A stretch of 64,000 bases of DNA from Diplolepis rosae (GCA_030998225.1 JAPYXD010000744.1:2418001-2482000); one strand, 5' to 3'; shown: positions 35,601 to 49,806, counted from the stretch's first letter. Numbers and translations: made by a program. The notes: generated by a model from the sequence alone, not told the origin.

Positions 35601-37818
35601 AAATAACGGGATCTGTAAAATATGAACAAGGTATCTGAATTTTCAGTTTTCAGTTTATGTTCCCTGAGGAAGATGTTTTTCAAGCACCTGGGCTACTAGA
35701 TATAATTTTCAAAATGACAGGATCTCTAAAATATAAACTAGGTATCTTAAATTTCAGTTCTCAGCTCAAGTTACATAAGGAAGATGGTTTTTAAGCACCT
35801 GGAATACTAAATATAATTTACAAAATGACGTGATCTCTAAAATATAAACGAGGTATCATAGATTTCACTTCTCAGCTTAAGTTCCCTGAGGAAGATGTTT
35901 TTTAAGCACCTGGACTACTAGATATAATTTTCAAAATGACGGGATCTGTAAAATATGAACAAGGTATCTGAATTTTCACTTCTCAGCTTAAGTTCCCTGA
36001 GGAAGATGTTTTTCAAGCACCTGGACTACTAAATATAATTTTCAAAATGGCGGGATCTCTAAAATATAAACGATGTATCTTAAATTTCACTTCTCAGCTT
36101 AAGTTCCATAAGGAAGATGGTTTTTAAGCACCTGGAATACTAAATATAATTTACAAAATGACGGGATCTCTAAAATATAAACGATGTATCTTAAATTTCA
36201 CTTCTCAGCTTAAGTTCCCTGATGAAGATGTTTTTTAAGCACCTGGACTACTAGATATAATTTTCAAAATGACGGGATCTGTAAAATATGAACAAGGTAT
36301 CTGAATTTTCAGTTTTCAGCTTATGTTCCCTGAGGAAGATGTTTTTTAAGCACCTGGAGTACTAGATATAATTTTCAAAATGACGGGTTCTATAAAATAT
36401 AAACTAGGTATCTTAAATTTCACTTCTCAGCTTAAGTTCCATAAGATGGTTTTTAAGCACCTGGAATACTAAATATAATTTTCAAAATGACGGGATCTCT
36501 AAAATATAAACAAGTTATCCTAATTTTCAATTTTCAGCTTATGTTACCTGAGGAAGATGTTTTTTAAGCACCTGGACTACTAGATATAATTATCAAAATG
36601 ACGGGATCTGTAAAATATGAACAAGTTATCTGAATTTTCAGTTTTCAGCTTATGTTCCCTGAGGAAGATGTTTTTTAAGCACCTGGACTACTAGATATAA
36701 TTTTCAAAATGACGGGATCTCTAAAATATAAACGAGGTATCTTAAATTTCACTTCTCAGCTTAAGTTCCCTGATGAAGATGTTTTTTAAGCACCTGGACT
36801 ACTAGATATAATTATCAAAATGACGGGATCTGTAAAATATGAACAAGTTATCTGAATTTTCAGTTTTCAGCTTAAGTTCCCTGAGGAGGATGTTTTTCAA
36901 GCACCTGGGCTACTAGATACAATTTTTAAAATGACTGGATCTCTAAAATATAAACTAGGTATCTTAAATTTCACTTCTCAGCTTAAGTTCCCTGAGGAAG
37001 ATGTTTTTTAAGCACCTGGACTACTAGATATAATTTTAAAAATGACGGGATCTGTAAAATATGAACAAGGTATCTGAATTTTCACTTCTCAGCTTAAGTT
37101 CCCTGAGGAAGATGTTTTTCAAGCACCTGGACTACTAAATATAATTTTCAAAATGGCGGGATCTCTAAAATATAAACGATGTATCTTAAATTTCACTTCT
37201 CAGCTTAAGTTCCATAAGGAAGATGGTTTTTAAGCACCTGGAATACTAAATATAATTTACAAAATGATTGGATCTCTAAAATATAAACGATGTATCTTAC
37301 ATTTCACATCTCACCTTAAGTTCCGTGAGGAGGATGTTTTTTAAGCACCTGGACTAGAAGATATAATTTTCAAAATGACGGGATCTGTAAAATATGAACA
37401 AGGTATCTGAATTTTTCAGTTTTCAGGTTATGTTCCCTGAGGAAGATGTTTTTTAAGCACCTGGGCTACTAGATATAATTTTCAAAATGGCGGGATCTGT
37501 AAAATATGAACAAGGTATTTGAATTTTAATTTCTCAGCTTAAGTTCCCTGAAGGAGATGTTTTTCAAGTACTTGGGCTACTAGATATAATTTTCAAAATG
37601 ACGGGATCTGTAAAATATAAACTAGGTATCTTAAATTTCACTTCTCAGCTTAAGTACCCTGAGGAAGATGTTTTTTAAGCACCTGGACTATAAATATAAT
37701 TCTCAAAATGGCGGGATCTCTAAACTATAAACGAAGTATCTTAAATTTCACTTCTCAGCTTAAGTTCCCTGAGGAAGGTGTATTTTAAGCACCTGGACTA
37801 GGAGATATTAGTTTCAAG
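29616..37818 (+). repeat. Block B long higher-order repeat, copy 1 (about 8.2 kb, about 74 monomers)
   Basis: Markers repeat 8202-8211 bp downstream: TTTTCCGTTTTCAG (29653 and 37856), the V-type open runs (30725, 31279 and 32722 against 38929, 39483 and 40927), the 2-bp-short ATAATTTTGAAATGACGGG (34487 against 42693), the one-base-short CAACACCTGG (35131 against 43338) and GGTTCTATAAAAT followed by CCATAAGATGG (36380 against 44591). The slow growth of the offset along the unit reflects single-base indels. Most monomers carry stops; the longest open run is 100 codons (32722-33024). Confidence 0.87.
30719..31286 (+). repeat. V-D-E-F-F-G-V sub-block
   Basis: A V monomer with TTCGTAATGACGGG (30719) is followed by D-like, E, F, F and G monomers and another V with TTCGAAATGACGGG (31273), 554 bp on, five monomers less one base. 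The same piece is at 38929-39483, where the first motif has decayed to TTCTAAATGACGGG. Confidence 0.75.
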
Positions 37819-40800
37819 ATGACGGGAGATGTAAAATATGAACAAGGTATCTGAATTTTCCGTTTTCAGCTTATGTTCCCTGAGGAAGATGTTTTTTAAG
37901 CACCTGGACTACTAAATATTATTCTCAAAATGACGGGATCTGCAAAATATAAACAAGTTATCCTAATTTTCAATTTTCAGCTTATGTTACCTGAGGAAGA
38001 TGATTTTTAAGCACCTGGACTACTAGATATAATTCTCAAAATGACGGGATCTGTAAAATATGAACAAGTTATCTGAATTTTCAGTTCTCAGCTTAAGTAC
38101 CCTGAGGAAGATGTTTTTTAAGCACCTGGGCTACTAGATATAATTTTCAAAATGACAGGATCTCTAAAATATAAACTAGGTATCTTAAATTTCAGTTCTC
38201 AGCTCAAGTTACATAAGGAAGAAGTTTTTCAAGCACCTGGGCTACCAAATATAATTTTCAAAATGGCGGGATCTCTAAAATATAAACGATGTATCTTAAA
38301 TTTCACTTCTCAGCTTAAGTTCCGTGAGGAAGATGTTTTTTAAGCACCTGGACTACTAGATATAATTTTCAAAATGACGGGATCTGTAAAATATGAACAA
38401 GGTATCTGAATTTTCAGTTCTCAGCTTAAGTTCCCTGAGGAAGATGTTTTTCAAGCACCTGGGCTACTAGACATTATTTTCAAAATGACAGGATCTCTAT
38501 AATATAAACTAGGTATCTTAAATTTCAGTTCTCAGCTCAAGTTTCATAAGGAAGATGGTTTTTAAGCACCTGGAATACTAAATATAATTTACAAAATGAC
38601 GTGATCTCTAAAATATAAACGAGGTATCATAGATTTCACTTCTCAGCTTAAGTTCCCTGAGGAAGATGTTTTTTAAGCACCTGGACTACTAAATATAATT
38701 ATCAAAATGACGGGATCTGTAAAATATGAACAAGTTATCTGAATTTTCAGTTATCAGCTTATGTTCCCTGAGGAAGATTTTTTTTAAGCACCTGGACTAC
38801 TAGATATAATTTTCAAAATTACGGGATCTGTAAAATATGAACAAATTATCTGAATTTTCAGTTTTCAGCTAAAGTTCCCTGATGAAGAGGTTTTTTAAGC
38901 ACCTGGACTACTAGATATAATTTTCTAAATGACGGGATCTGTAAAATATGAACAAGGTATCTTAACTTTCACTTCTCAGCTTAAGTTCCCTGAGGAAGAT
39001 GTTTTTCAAGCACCTGGGCTACTAGATATAATTTTCAAAATGACAGGATCTCTAAAATATAAACTAGGTATCTTAAATTTCAGTTCTCAGCTCAAGTTTC
39101 ATAAGGAAGGTGGTTTTTAAGCACCTGGAATACTAAATATAATTTACAAAATGACGTGATCTCTAAAATATAAACGAGGTATCATAGATTTCACTTCTCA
39201 GCTTAAGTTCCCTGAGGAAGATGTTTTTTAAGCACCTGGACTACTAAATATAATTCTCAAAATGACGGGATACGTATAATATGAACAAGTTATCTGAATT
39301 TTCAGTTTTCAGCTTACGTTCCGTGAGGAAGATGTTTTATAGCACCTGGACTACTAGATATAATTTTCAAAATGACGGGATCTGTAAAATATGAACAAGG
39401 TATCTGAATTTTCAGTTCTCAGCTAAAGTTCCCTGATGAAGAGGTTTTTTAAGCACCTGGACTAATAGATATAATTTTCGAAATGACGGGATCTGTAAAA
39501 TATGAACAAGGTATCTTAAATTTCAGTTCTCAGCTTAAGTTCCCTGAGGAAGATGTTTTTCAGGCAGCTGGGCTACTAAATATAATGTACAAAATGGCGG
39601 GATCTCTAAAATATAAACGGGGTATCATAAAATTCACTTCTCAGCTTAAGTTCCCTGAGGAAGATGTTTTTCAAGCACCTGGGCTACTAAATATAATTTT
39701 CAAAATGGCGGGATCTCTAAAATAAAAATGATGTATCTTAAATTTCACTTCTCAGCTTAAGTTCCCTGAGGAAGATGTTTTTTAAGCACCTGGACTACTA
39801 GATATAATTTTCAAAATGACGGGATCTGTAAAATATGAACAAGGTATCTGAATTTTCCGTTTTCAGCTTATGTTCCCTGAGGAAGATATTTTTTAAGCAC
39901 CTGGACTACTAAATATAATTCTCAAAATGACGGGATCTGCAAAATATAAACAAGTTATCCTAATTTTCAATTTTTCAGCTTATGTTACCTGAGGAAGATG
40001 TTTTTTAAGCACCTGGACTACTAGATATAATTCTCAAAATGACGGGATCTGAAAAATATGAACAAGTTATCTGAATTTTCAGTTATCAGCTTAAGTTCCC
40101 TGAGGAAGATGTTTTTCAAGCACCTGGGCTACTAGATATAATTTTCAGAATGACGGGATCTCTAAAATATAAACTATATATCTTAAATTTCACTTCTCAG
40201 CTCAAGTATCATAAGAAAGATGTTTTTCAAGCACCTGGACTACTAAATATAATTTTCAAAATGGCGGGATCTCTAAAATATAAACGATGAATCTTAAATT
40301 TCACTTCTCAGCTTAAGTTCCGTGAGGAAGATGTTTTCTAAGCACCTGGACTACTAGATATAATTTTCAAAATGACGGGATCTGTAAAATATGAACAAGG
40401 TATCTGAATTTTCAGTTCTCAGCTTAAGTTCCCTGAGGAAGATGTTTTTCAAGCACCTGGGCTACTAGACATTATTTTCAAAATGACAGGATCTCTATAA
40501 TATAAACTAGGTATCTTAAATTTCAGTTCTCAGCTCAAGTTTCATAAGGAAGATGGTTTTTAAGCACCTGGAATACTAAATATAATTTACAAAATGACGT
40601 GATCTCTAAAATATAAACGAGGTATCATAGATTTCACTTCTCAGCTTAAGTTCCCTGAGGAAGATGTTTTTTAAGCACCTGGACTACTAAATATAATTCT
40701 CAAAATGACGGGATCTGTAAAATATGAACAAGTTATCTGAATTTTCAGTTTTCAGCTTATGTTCCCTGAGGAAGATGTTTTTTAAGCACCTGGACTACTA

Positions 40801-43800
40801 GATATAATTTTCAAAATGACGGGATCTGTAAAATATGAACAAGTTATCTGAATTTTCAGTTTTCAGCTAAAGTTCCCTGATGAAGATGTTTTTTAAGCAC
40901 CTGGACTACTAGATATAATTTTCGAAATGACGGGATCTGTAAAATATGAACAAGGTATCTTAAATTTCACTTCTCAGCTTAAGTTCCCTGAGGAAGATGT
41001 TTTTCAAGCACCTGGGCTACTAAATATAATTTTCAAAATGACGGGATCTCTAAAATATAAACGAGGTATCTTAAATATCACTTCTCAACTTAAGTTCCGT
41101 GAGGAAGATGTTTTTTAAGCACCTGGGCTACTAAATATAATTTTCAAAATGGCGGGATCTCTAAAATATAAACGATGTATCTTAAATTTCACTTCTCAGC
41201 TTAAGTTCCCTGAGGAAGATGTTTTTTAAGCACCTGGACTACTAGATATAATTTTCAAAATGACGGGATCTGTAAAATTAGAACAAGGTATCTGAATTTT
41301 CAGTTCTCAGCTTAAGTTCCCTGAGGAAGATGTTTTTCAAGCACCTGGGCTAGTATATTTAATTTTCTAAATGGCGGGATCTCTAAAATATAAACGATGT
41401 ATCTTAAATATCACTTCTCAGCTTAAGTTCCCTGGAGGAAGATGTTTTTTAAGCACCTGGACTACTAGATATAATTTTCAAAATGACGGGATCTGTAAAA
41501 TATGAACAAGGTATCTGAATTTTCAGTTTTCAGCTTATGTTCCCTGAGGAAGATGTTTTTTAAGCACCTGGACTACTAAATATAATTCTCAAAAATGACG
41601 GGATCTGCAAAATATAAACAAGTTATCCTAATTTTCAATTTTCAGCTTATGTTACCTGAGGAAGATGTTTTTTAAGCACCTGGACTACTAGATATAATTT
41701 TCAAAATGACGGGATCTGTAAAATATGAACAAGTTATCTGAATTTTCAGTTTTCAGCTTATGTTCCCTGAGGAAGATGTTTTTTAAGCACCTGGGCTACT
41801 AAATATAATTTTCAAAATGGCGGGATCTCTAAAATATAAACGATGTATCTTAAATTTCACTTCTCAGCTTAAGTTCCCTGAGGAAGATGTTTTTTAAGCA
41901 CCTGGACTACTAGATATAATTTTCAAAATGACGGGATCTGTAAAATATGAACAAGGTATCTGAATTTTCAGTTCTCAGCTTAAGTTCCGTGAGGAAGATG
42001 TTTTTTAAGCACCTGGACTACTAGATATAATTTTCAAAATGACGGGATCTGTAAAATATGAACAAGGTATCTGAATTTTCAGTTCTCAGCTTAAGTTCCC
42101 TGAAGGAGATGTTTTTCAAGCACCTGGGCTACTAGATATAACTTTCAAAATGACGGGATCTCTAAAATATGAACAAGGTATCTGAGTTTTCAGTTTTCAG
42201 TTTATGTTCCCTGAGGAAGATGTTTTTTAAGCTCCTGGAGTACTAGATATAATTTTCAAAATGACGGGATCTGTAAAATATGAAGAAGGTATCTGAATTT
42301 TCAGTTCTCAGCTTAAGTTCCCTGAGGAAGATGTTTTTTAAGCACCTGGACTACTAAATATTATTCTCAAAATGACGGGATCTGCAAAATATAAACAAGT
42401 TATCCTAATTTTCAATTTTCAGCTTATGTTACCTGAGGAAGATGTTTTTTAAGCACCTGGACTACTAGATATAATTATCAAAATGACGGGATCTGTAAAA
42501 TATGAACAAGTTATCTGAATTTTCAGTTTTCAGCTTATGTTCCCTTAGGAAGATGGTTTTTAAGCACCTGGGCTACTAAATATAATTTTCAAAATGGCGG
42601 GATCTCTAAAATATAAACGATGTATCTTAAATTTCACTTCTCAGCTTAAGTTCCCTGAGGAATGTGTATTTTAAGCACCTGGACTACTAGATATAATTTT
42701 GAAATGACGGGATCTGTAAAATTAGAACAAGGTATCTGAATTTTCAGTTCTCAGCTTAAGTTCCCTGAGGAAGATGTTTTTCAAGCACCTGGGCTACTAA
42801 ATATAATTTTCAAAATGGCGGGATCTCTAAAATATAAACGATGTATCTTAAATTTCACTTCTCATCTTAAGTTCCCTGAGGAAGATGTTTTTTAAGCACC
42901 CGTACTACTAGATATAATTTTCAAAATGACGGGATCTGTAAAATTAGAACAAGGTATCTGAATTTTCATTTCTCAGCTTAAGTTCCCTGAGGAAGATGTT
43001 TTTTAAGCACCTGGACTACTAAATATTATTCTCAAAATGACGGGATCTGTAAAATTAGAACAAGGTATCTGAATTTTTCAGTTCTCAGCTTAAGTTCCCT
43101 GAAGAAGATGTTTTTCAAGCACCTGGGCTACTAAATATAATTTTCAAAATGGCGGGATCTCTAAAATATAAACGATGTATCTGAATTTTCAGTTTTCAGC
43201 TTATGTTCCCTGAGGAAGATGTTTTTTAAGCACCTGGACTACTAGATATAATTATCAAAATGACGGGATCTGTAAAATATGAACAAGTTATCTGAATTTT
43301 CAGTTTTCAGCTTATGTTCCCTGAGGAAGATGTTTTTCAACACCTGGGCTACTAAATATAATTTTCAAAATGACGGGATCTCTAAAATATAAACTAGGTA
43401 TCTTAAATTTCACTTCTCAGCTTAAGTACCCTGAGGAAGATGTTTTTTAAGCACCTGGACTACTAGATATAATTTTCAAAATGACGGGATCTGTAAAATA
43501 TGAACAAGGTATCTGAATTTTCACTTCTCAGCTTAAGTACCCTGAGGAAGATGTTTTTCAAGCACCTGGGCTACTAAATATAATTTTCAAAATGGCGGGA
43601 TCTCTAAAATATAAACTATGTATCTTAAATTTCACTTCTCAGCTTAAGTTCCATAAGGAAAATGGTCTTCAAGCACCTGGAATACTAAATATAATTTACA
43701 AAATGGCGGGATCTCTAAAATATAAACGATGTATCTTAAATTTCACTTCTCAGCTTAAGTTCCCTGATGAAGGTGTATTTTAAGCACCTGGACTACTAGA

Positions 43801-46216
43801 TATAATTTTCAAAATAACGGGATCTGTAAAATATGAACAAGGTATCTGAATTTTCAGTTTTCAGTTTATGTTCCCTGAGGAAGATGTTTTTCAAGCACCT
43901 GGGCTACTAGACATTATTTTCAAAATGACAGGATCTCTATAATATAAACTAGGTATCTTAAATTTCAGTTCTCAGCTCAAGTTTCATAAGGAAGGTGGTT
44001 TTTAAGCACCTGGAATACTAAATATAATTTACAAAATGACGAGATCTCTAAAATATAAACGAGGTATCATAGATTTCACTTCTCAGCTTAAGTTCCCTGA
44101 GGAAGATGTTTTTTAAGCACCTGGACTACTAGATATAATTTTCAAAATGACGGGATCTGTAAAATATGAACAAGGTATCTGAATTTTCACTTCTCAGCTT
44201 AAGTTCCCTGAGGAAGATGTTTTTCAAGCACCTGGACTACTAGTTATAATTTTCAAAATGGCGGGATCTCTAAAATATAAACGATGTATCTTAAATTTCA
44301 CTTCTCAGCTTAAGTTCCATAAGGAAGATGGTTTTTAAGCACCTGGAATACTAAATATAATTTTCAAAATGACGGGATCTCTAAAATATAAACGATGTAT
44401 CTTAAATTTCACTTCTCAGCTTAAGTTCCCTGATGAAGATGTTTTTTAAGCACCTGGACTACTAGATATAATTTTCAAAATGACGGGATCTGTAAAATAT
44501 GAACAAGGTATCTGAATTTTCAGTTTTCAGCTTATGTTCCCTGAGGAAGATGTTTTTTAAGCACCTGGAGTACTAGATATAATTTTCAAAATGACGGGTT
44601 CTATAAAATATAAACTAGGTATCTTAAATTTCACTTCTCAGCTTAAGTTCCATAAGATGGTTTTTAAGCACCTGGAATACTAAATATAATTTTCAAAATG
44701 ACGGGATCTCTAAAATATAAACAAGTTATCCTAATTTTCAATTTTCAGCTTATGTTACCTGAGGAAGATGTTTTTTAAGCACCTGGACTACTAGATATAA
44801 TTATCAAAATGACGGGATCTGTAAAATATGAACAAGTTATCTGAATTTTCAGTTTTCAGCTTATGTTCCCTGAGGAAGATGTTTTTTAAGCACCTGGACT
44901 ACTAGATATAATTTTCAAAATGACGGGATCTCTAAAATATAAACGAAGTATCTTAAATTTCACTTCTCAGCTTAAGTTCCCTTAGGAATGTGTATTTTAA
45001 GCACCTGTACTACTAGATGTAATTTTCAAAATGACGGGATCTGTAAAATATGAACAAGTTATCTGAATTTTCAGTTTTCAGCTTAAGTTCCCTGAGGAAG
45101 ATGTTTTTCAAGCACCTGGGCTACTAGATATAATTTTCCAAATGACAGGATCTATAAAATATAAACTAGGTATCTTAAATTTCACTTCTCAGCTTAAGTT
45201 CCCTGAGGAAGATGTTTTTTAAGCACCTGGACTACTAGATATAATTTTCAAAATGACGGGATCTGTAAAATATGAACAAGGTATCTGAATTTTCACTTCT
45301 CAGCTTAAGTTCCCTGAGGAAGATGTTTTTCAAGCACCTGGAATACTAAATATAATGTACAAAATGGCGGGATCTCTAAAATATAAACGATGTATCTTAA
45401 ATTTCACTTCTCAGCTTAAGTTCCATAAGGAAGATGGTTTTTAAGCACCTGGAATACTAAATATAAATTACAAAATGACGGGATCTGTAAAATATAAACG
45501 ATGTATCTTAAATTTCACTTCTCACCTTAAGTTCAGTGAGGAAGATGTATTTTAAGCACCTGGACTACTAGATATAATTTTCAAAATAACGGGATCTGTA
45601 AAATATGAACAAGGTATCTGAATTTTCAGTTTTCAGTTTATGTTCCCTGATGAAGATGTTTTTCAAGTACCTGGGCTACTAGATATAATTTTCAAAATGA
45701 CGGTATCTGTAAAATATGAACAAGGTATCTGAATTTTCAGTTCTCAGCTTAAGTTCCCTGAGGAAGATGTTTTTCAAGCACCTGGACTACTAAATATAAT
45801 TTTCAAAATGGCGGGATCTCTAAAATATAAACGATGTATCTTAAATTTCACTTCTCAACTTAAGTTCCTGATGAAGTTGTATTTTAAGCACCTGGACTAC
45901 TAGATATAATTTTCAAAATGGCGGGATCTCTAAAATATAAACGATGTATCTTAAATTTCACTTCTCAACTTAAGTTCCTGAGGAAGATGTATTTTAAGCA
46001 CCTGGACTACTAGATATAATTTACAAAATGACGGGATCTTTAAAATATGAACAAGGTATCTGAATTTTAATTTCTCAGCTTAAGTTCCCTGAAGGAGAAG
46101 TTTTTCAAGTACTTGGGCTACTAGATATAATTTTCAAAATGGCGGGATCTCTAAAATATAAACGATGTATCTTAAATTTCACTTCTCACCTTAAGTTCCC
46201 CGATGAAGGTGTATTT
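37819..46216 (+). repeat. Block B long higher-order repeat, copy 2 (about 8.2-8.5 kb)
   Basis: It follows copy 1 directly, keeping the marker order with offsets of 8202-8211 bp up to about 45.5 kb. The pair TTTTAATTTCTCAG with CAAGTACTTGGGC (37525 and 46065) then shows an offset of about 8540, so this copy has gained three monomers (333 bp) near its end; the likely extra copies are the A monomers with CTTCTCAACTTAAGTTCCTG at 45.8-46.0 kb. The boundary monomer at 37819 is itself diverged (GGAGATATTAGTTTCAAG). Confidence 0.85.
43592..43783 (+). repeat. Two-monomer open run in the long repeat, copy 2
   Basis: An A monomer with AAACTATG and CCATAAGGAAAATGGTCTTC plus an A monomer ending GATGAAGGTGTATTTTAA. 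The equivalent position in copy 1 (about 35383-35575) carries the 4-bp-deleted CCATAAGATGATTTTTAAGC and so is not open, an example of the two copies drifting apart by converting different monomers. Confidence 0.7.
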
Positions 46217-46360
46217 TAAGCACCTGGACTACTAGATATAATTTTCAAAATGACGGGATCTGTAAAATATGAACAAGGTATCTGAATTTTCAGTTTTCAG
46301 CTTATGTTCCCTGAGGAAGATGTTTTTTAAGCACCTGGAGTACTAGATATAATTTTCAAA
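46217..46360 (+). repeat. Single B-type link after the long repeat
   Basis: One B monomer with GTTTTCAGCTTATG, between an A copy ending GATGAAGGTGTATTTTAAGC and the 888-bp duplication. Confidence 0.65.
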
Positions 46361-47248
46361 ATGACGGGTTCTATAAAATATAAACTAGGTATCTTAAATT
46401 TCACTTCTCATCTTAAGTTCCCTGAGGAAGATGTTTTTTAAGCACCCGTACTACTAGATATAATTTTCAAAATGACGGGATCTGTAAAATTAGAACAAGG
46501 TATCTGAATTTTCAGTTCTCAGCTTAAGTTCCCTGAGGAAGATGTTTTTCAAGCACCTGGGCTACTAGATATAATTTTCAAAATGGCGGGATCTCTAAAA
46601 TATAAACGATGTATCTTAAATTTCACTTCTCAGCTTAAGTTCCCTGAGGAAGATGTTTTTTAAGCACCTGGACTACTAGATATAATTTTCAAAATGACGG
46701 GATCTGTAAAATATGAACAAGTTATCTGAATTTAATTTTTCAGGTTAAGTTCCGTGAGGATGATGTTTTTTAAGCACCTGGACTATTATATATAATTTTC
46801 AAAATGACGGAATCTCTAAAATATAAACGATTTATATTAAATATCACTTCTCAGCTTAAGTTCCCTGAGGAAGATGTTTTTCAAGCACCTGGGCTACTAA
46901 ATATAATTTTCAAAATGACGGGATCTGTAAAATATGAACAAGGTATCTGAATTTTCAGTTCTCAGCTTAAGTTCCCTGAAGGAGATGTTTTTCAAGCACC
47001 TGGGCTACTAGATATAATTTTCAAAAATGGCGGGATCTCTAAAATATAAACGATGTATCTTAAATTTCACTTCTCAGCTTAAGTACCCTGAGGAAGATGT
47101 TTTTCAAGCACCTGGACTACTAGATATAATTTTCAAAATGACGGGATCTGTAAAATATGAACAAGGTATCTGAATTTTCAGTTTTCAGCTTATGTTCCCT
47201 GAGGAAGATGTTTTTTAAGCACCTGGAGTACTAGATATAATTTTCAAA
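46361..47248 (+). repeat. 888-bp (8-monomer) duplication, copy 1
   Basis: It starts with ATGACGGGTTCTATAAAAT and contains GCACCCGTACTACTAG (46442) and AAATTAGAACAAGG. Both markers recur exactly 888 bp later (47249 and 47330), which equals eight monomers. The monomers at 46694-46930 are more diverged (GAATTTAATTTTTCAGG, CGATTTATATTAAATATC). Confidence 0.82.
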
Positions 47249-48024
47249 ATGACGGGTTCTATAAAATATAAACTAGGTATCTTAAATTTCACTTCTCAGC
47301 TTAAGTTCCCTGAGGAAGATGTTTTTTAAGCACCCGTACTACTAGATATAATTTTCAAAATGACGGGATCTGTAAAATTAGAACAAGGTATCTGAATTTT
47401 CAGTTCTCAGCTTAAGTTCCCTGAGGAAGATGTTTTTCAAGCACCTGGGCTACTAAATATAATTTTCAAAATGGCGGGATCTCTAAAATATAAACGATGT
47501 ATCTTAAATTTCACTTCTCAGCTTAAGTTCCCTGAGGAAGATGTTTTTAAGCACCTGGACTACTAGATATAATTTTCAAAATGACGGGATCTGTAAAATA
47601 TGAACAAGGTATCTGAATTTTCAGTTCTCAGCTTAAGTTCCCTGAAGGAGATGTTTTTCAAGCACCTGGGCTACTAGATATAATTTTCAAAATGGCGGGA
47701 TCTCTAAAATATAAACGATGTATCTTAAATTTCACTTCTCAGCTTAAGTTCCCTGAGGAAGATGTATTTTAAGCACCTGGACTACTAGATATAATTTTCA
47801 AAATGACGGGATCTCTAAAATATAAACGAGGTATCATAAATTTCACTTCACAGCTTAAGTTCCCTGAGGAAGATGTTTTTCAAGCACCTGGACTACTAAA
47901 TATAATTCTCAAAATGACGGGATCTGCAAAATATGAACAAGTTATCTGAATTTTCAATTTTCAGCTTATGTTCCCTGAATAAGAAGTTTTTTAAGCACCT
48001 GGACTACTAGATATAATTTTCAAA
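47249..48024 (+). repeat. 888-bp duplication, copy 2 (incomplete), and block B to C transition
   Basis: The first three to four monomers follow copy 1; the rest (A, B, A with GAAGATGTATTTTAAGC, an E-like monomer with ATCATAAATTTCACTTCAC, F with CCTGAATAAGAAG) leads into block C. From here AAATTAGAAC becomes rare (only 58600 seen). Confidence 0.72.
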
Positions 48025-48456
48025 ATGACGGGATCTGTAAAATATGAACAAGGTATCTTAAATTTCACTTCTCAACTTAAGTTCCCTGAGGAAGATGTTT
48101 TTCAAGCACCTGGGCTACTAAATATAATTTTAAAAATGGCGGGATCTCTAAAATATAAACGATGTATCTTAAATTTCACTTCTCAGCTTAAGTTCCCTGA
48201 GGAAGATGTTTTTCAAGCACCTTGGCTATAAAAAATATAATTTTCAAAATGGCGGGATCTCTAAAATATAAACGATGTATCTTAAATTTCACTTCTCAGC
48301 TTAAGTTCCCTGAGGAAGATGTTTTTTAAGCACCTGGACTACTAGATATAATTTTCAAAATGACGGGATCTGTAAAATATGAACAAGGTATCTGAATTTT
48401 CAGTTCTCAGCTTAAGTTCCCTGAAGGAGATGTCTTTCAAGCACCTGGGCTACTAG
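48025..48456 (+). repeat. Block C lead: B-open, A, A with CTATAAAAAATATAA, A, B
   Basis: An open B-like monomer with CTTCTCAACTTAAG, an A monomer after ATAATTTTAAAAATGG, a 2-bp-longer junction GGCTATAAAAAATATAATT (48225), A and B. The same five-monomer string precedes the J junctions at 53786 and 61232, so it is part of the internal block C repeat. Confidence 0.8.
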
Positions 48457-48474
48457 ATGTTGACGGGATCTGTA
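48457..48474 (+). repeat. J junction monomer, copy 3 (opens C1)
   Basis: Same 18-base string; upstream CTGAAGGAGATGTCTTTCAA, downstream A, then an A monomer ending GAATGTGTATTTTAAGC, an ending shared only with the J-block at 56014. Confidence 0.88.
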
Positions 48475-49806
48475 ATGGCGGGATCTCTAAAATATAAACG
48501 ATGTATCTTAAATTTCACTTCTCAGCTTAAGTTCCCTGAGGAAGATGTTTTTCAAGCACCTGGGCTACTAAATATAATTTTCAAAATGGCGGGATCTCTA
48601 AAATATAAACGATGTATCTTAAATTTCACTTCTCAGCTTAAGTTCCCTGAGGAATGTGTATTTTAAGCACCTGGACTACTAGATGTAATTTTCAAAATGA
48701 CGGGATGTGTAAAATATGAACAAGGTATCTGAATTTTCACTTCTCAGCTAAGGTTCCCTGAGGAAGATGTTTTTCAAGCACCTGGGCTACTAGATATAAT
48801 TTTCAAAATGACGGGTTCTATAAAATATAAACTAGGTATCTTAAATTTCACTTCTCAGCTTAAGTTCCCTGAGGAAGATGTTTTTTAAGCACCTGGACTA
48901 CTAAATATAATTCTCAAAATGACGGGATCTGTAAAATATGAACAAGTTATCTGAATTTTCAGTTTTCAGCTTATGTTCCCTGAGGAAGATGTTTTTAAAG
49001 CACCTGGAATACTAAATATAATTTACAAAATGACGAGATCTCTAAAATATAAACGAGGTATCATAGATTTCACTTCTCAGCTTAAGTTCCCTGAGGAAGA
49101 TGTTTTTTAAGCACCTGGACTACTAAATATAATTCTCAAAATGACGGGATCTGTAAAATATGAACAAGTTATCTGAATTTTCAGTTTTCAGCTTATGTTC
49201 CCTGAGGAAGATGTTTTTTAAGCACCTGGACTACTAGATATAATTTTCAAAATGACGGGATCTGTAAAATATGAACAAGTTATATGAATTTTCAGTTTTC
49301 AGCTAAAGTTCCCTGATGAAGATGTTTTTTAAGCACCTGGACTACTAGATATAATTTTCGAAATGACGGGATCTGTAAAATATGAACAAGGTATCTTAAA
49401 TTTCACTTCTCAGCTTAAGTTCCCTGAGGAAGATGTTTTTCAAGCACCTGGGCTACTAAATATAATTTCCAAAATGGCGGGATCTCTAAAATATAAACGA
49501 TGTATCTTAAATTTCACTTCTCAACTTAAGTTCCCTGAGGAAGATGTTTTTCAAGCACCTGGGCTACTAAATATAATTTTCAAAATGGCGGGATCTCTAA
49601 AATATAAACGATGTATCTTAAATGTCACTTCTCAGCTTAAGTTCCCTGAGGAAGATGTTTTTTAAGCACCCGGACAACTAGATATAATTTTCAAAATGAC
49701 GGGATCTGTAAAATATGTACAAGTTATCTGAATTTTCAGTTCTCAGCTTAAGTTCCCTGAAGGAGATGTTTTTCAAGCACCTTGGCTACTAGATATAATT
49801 TTCAAA

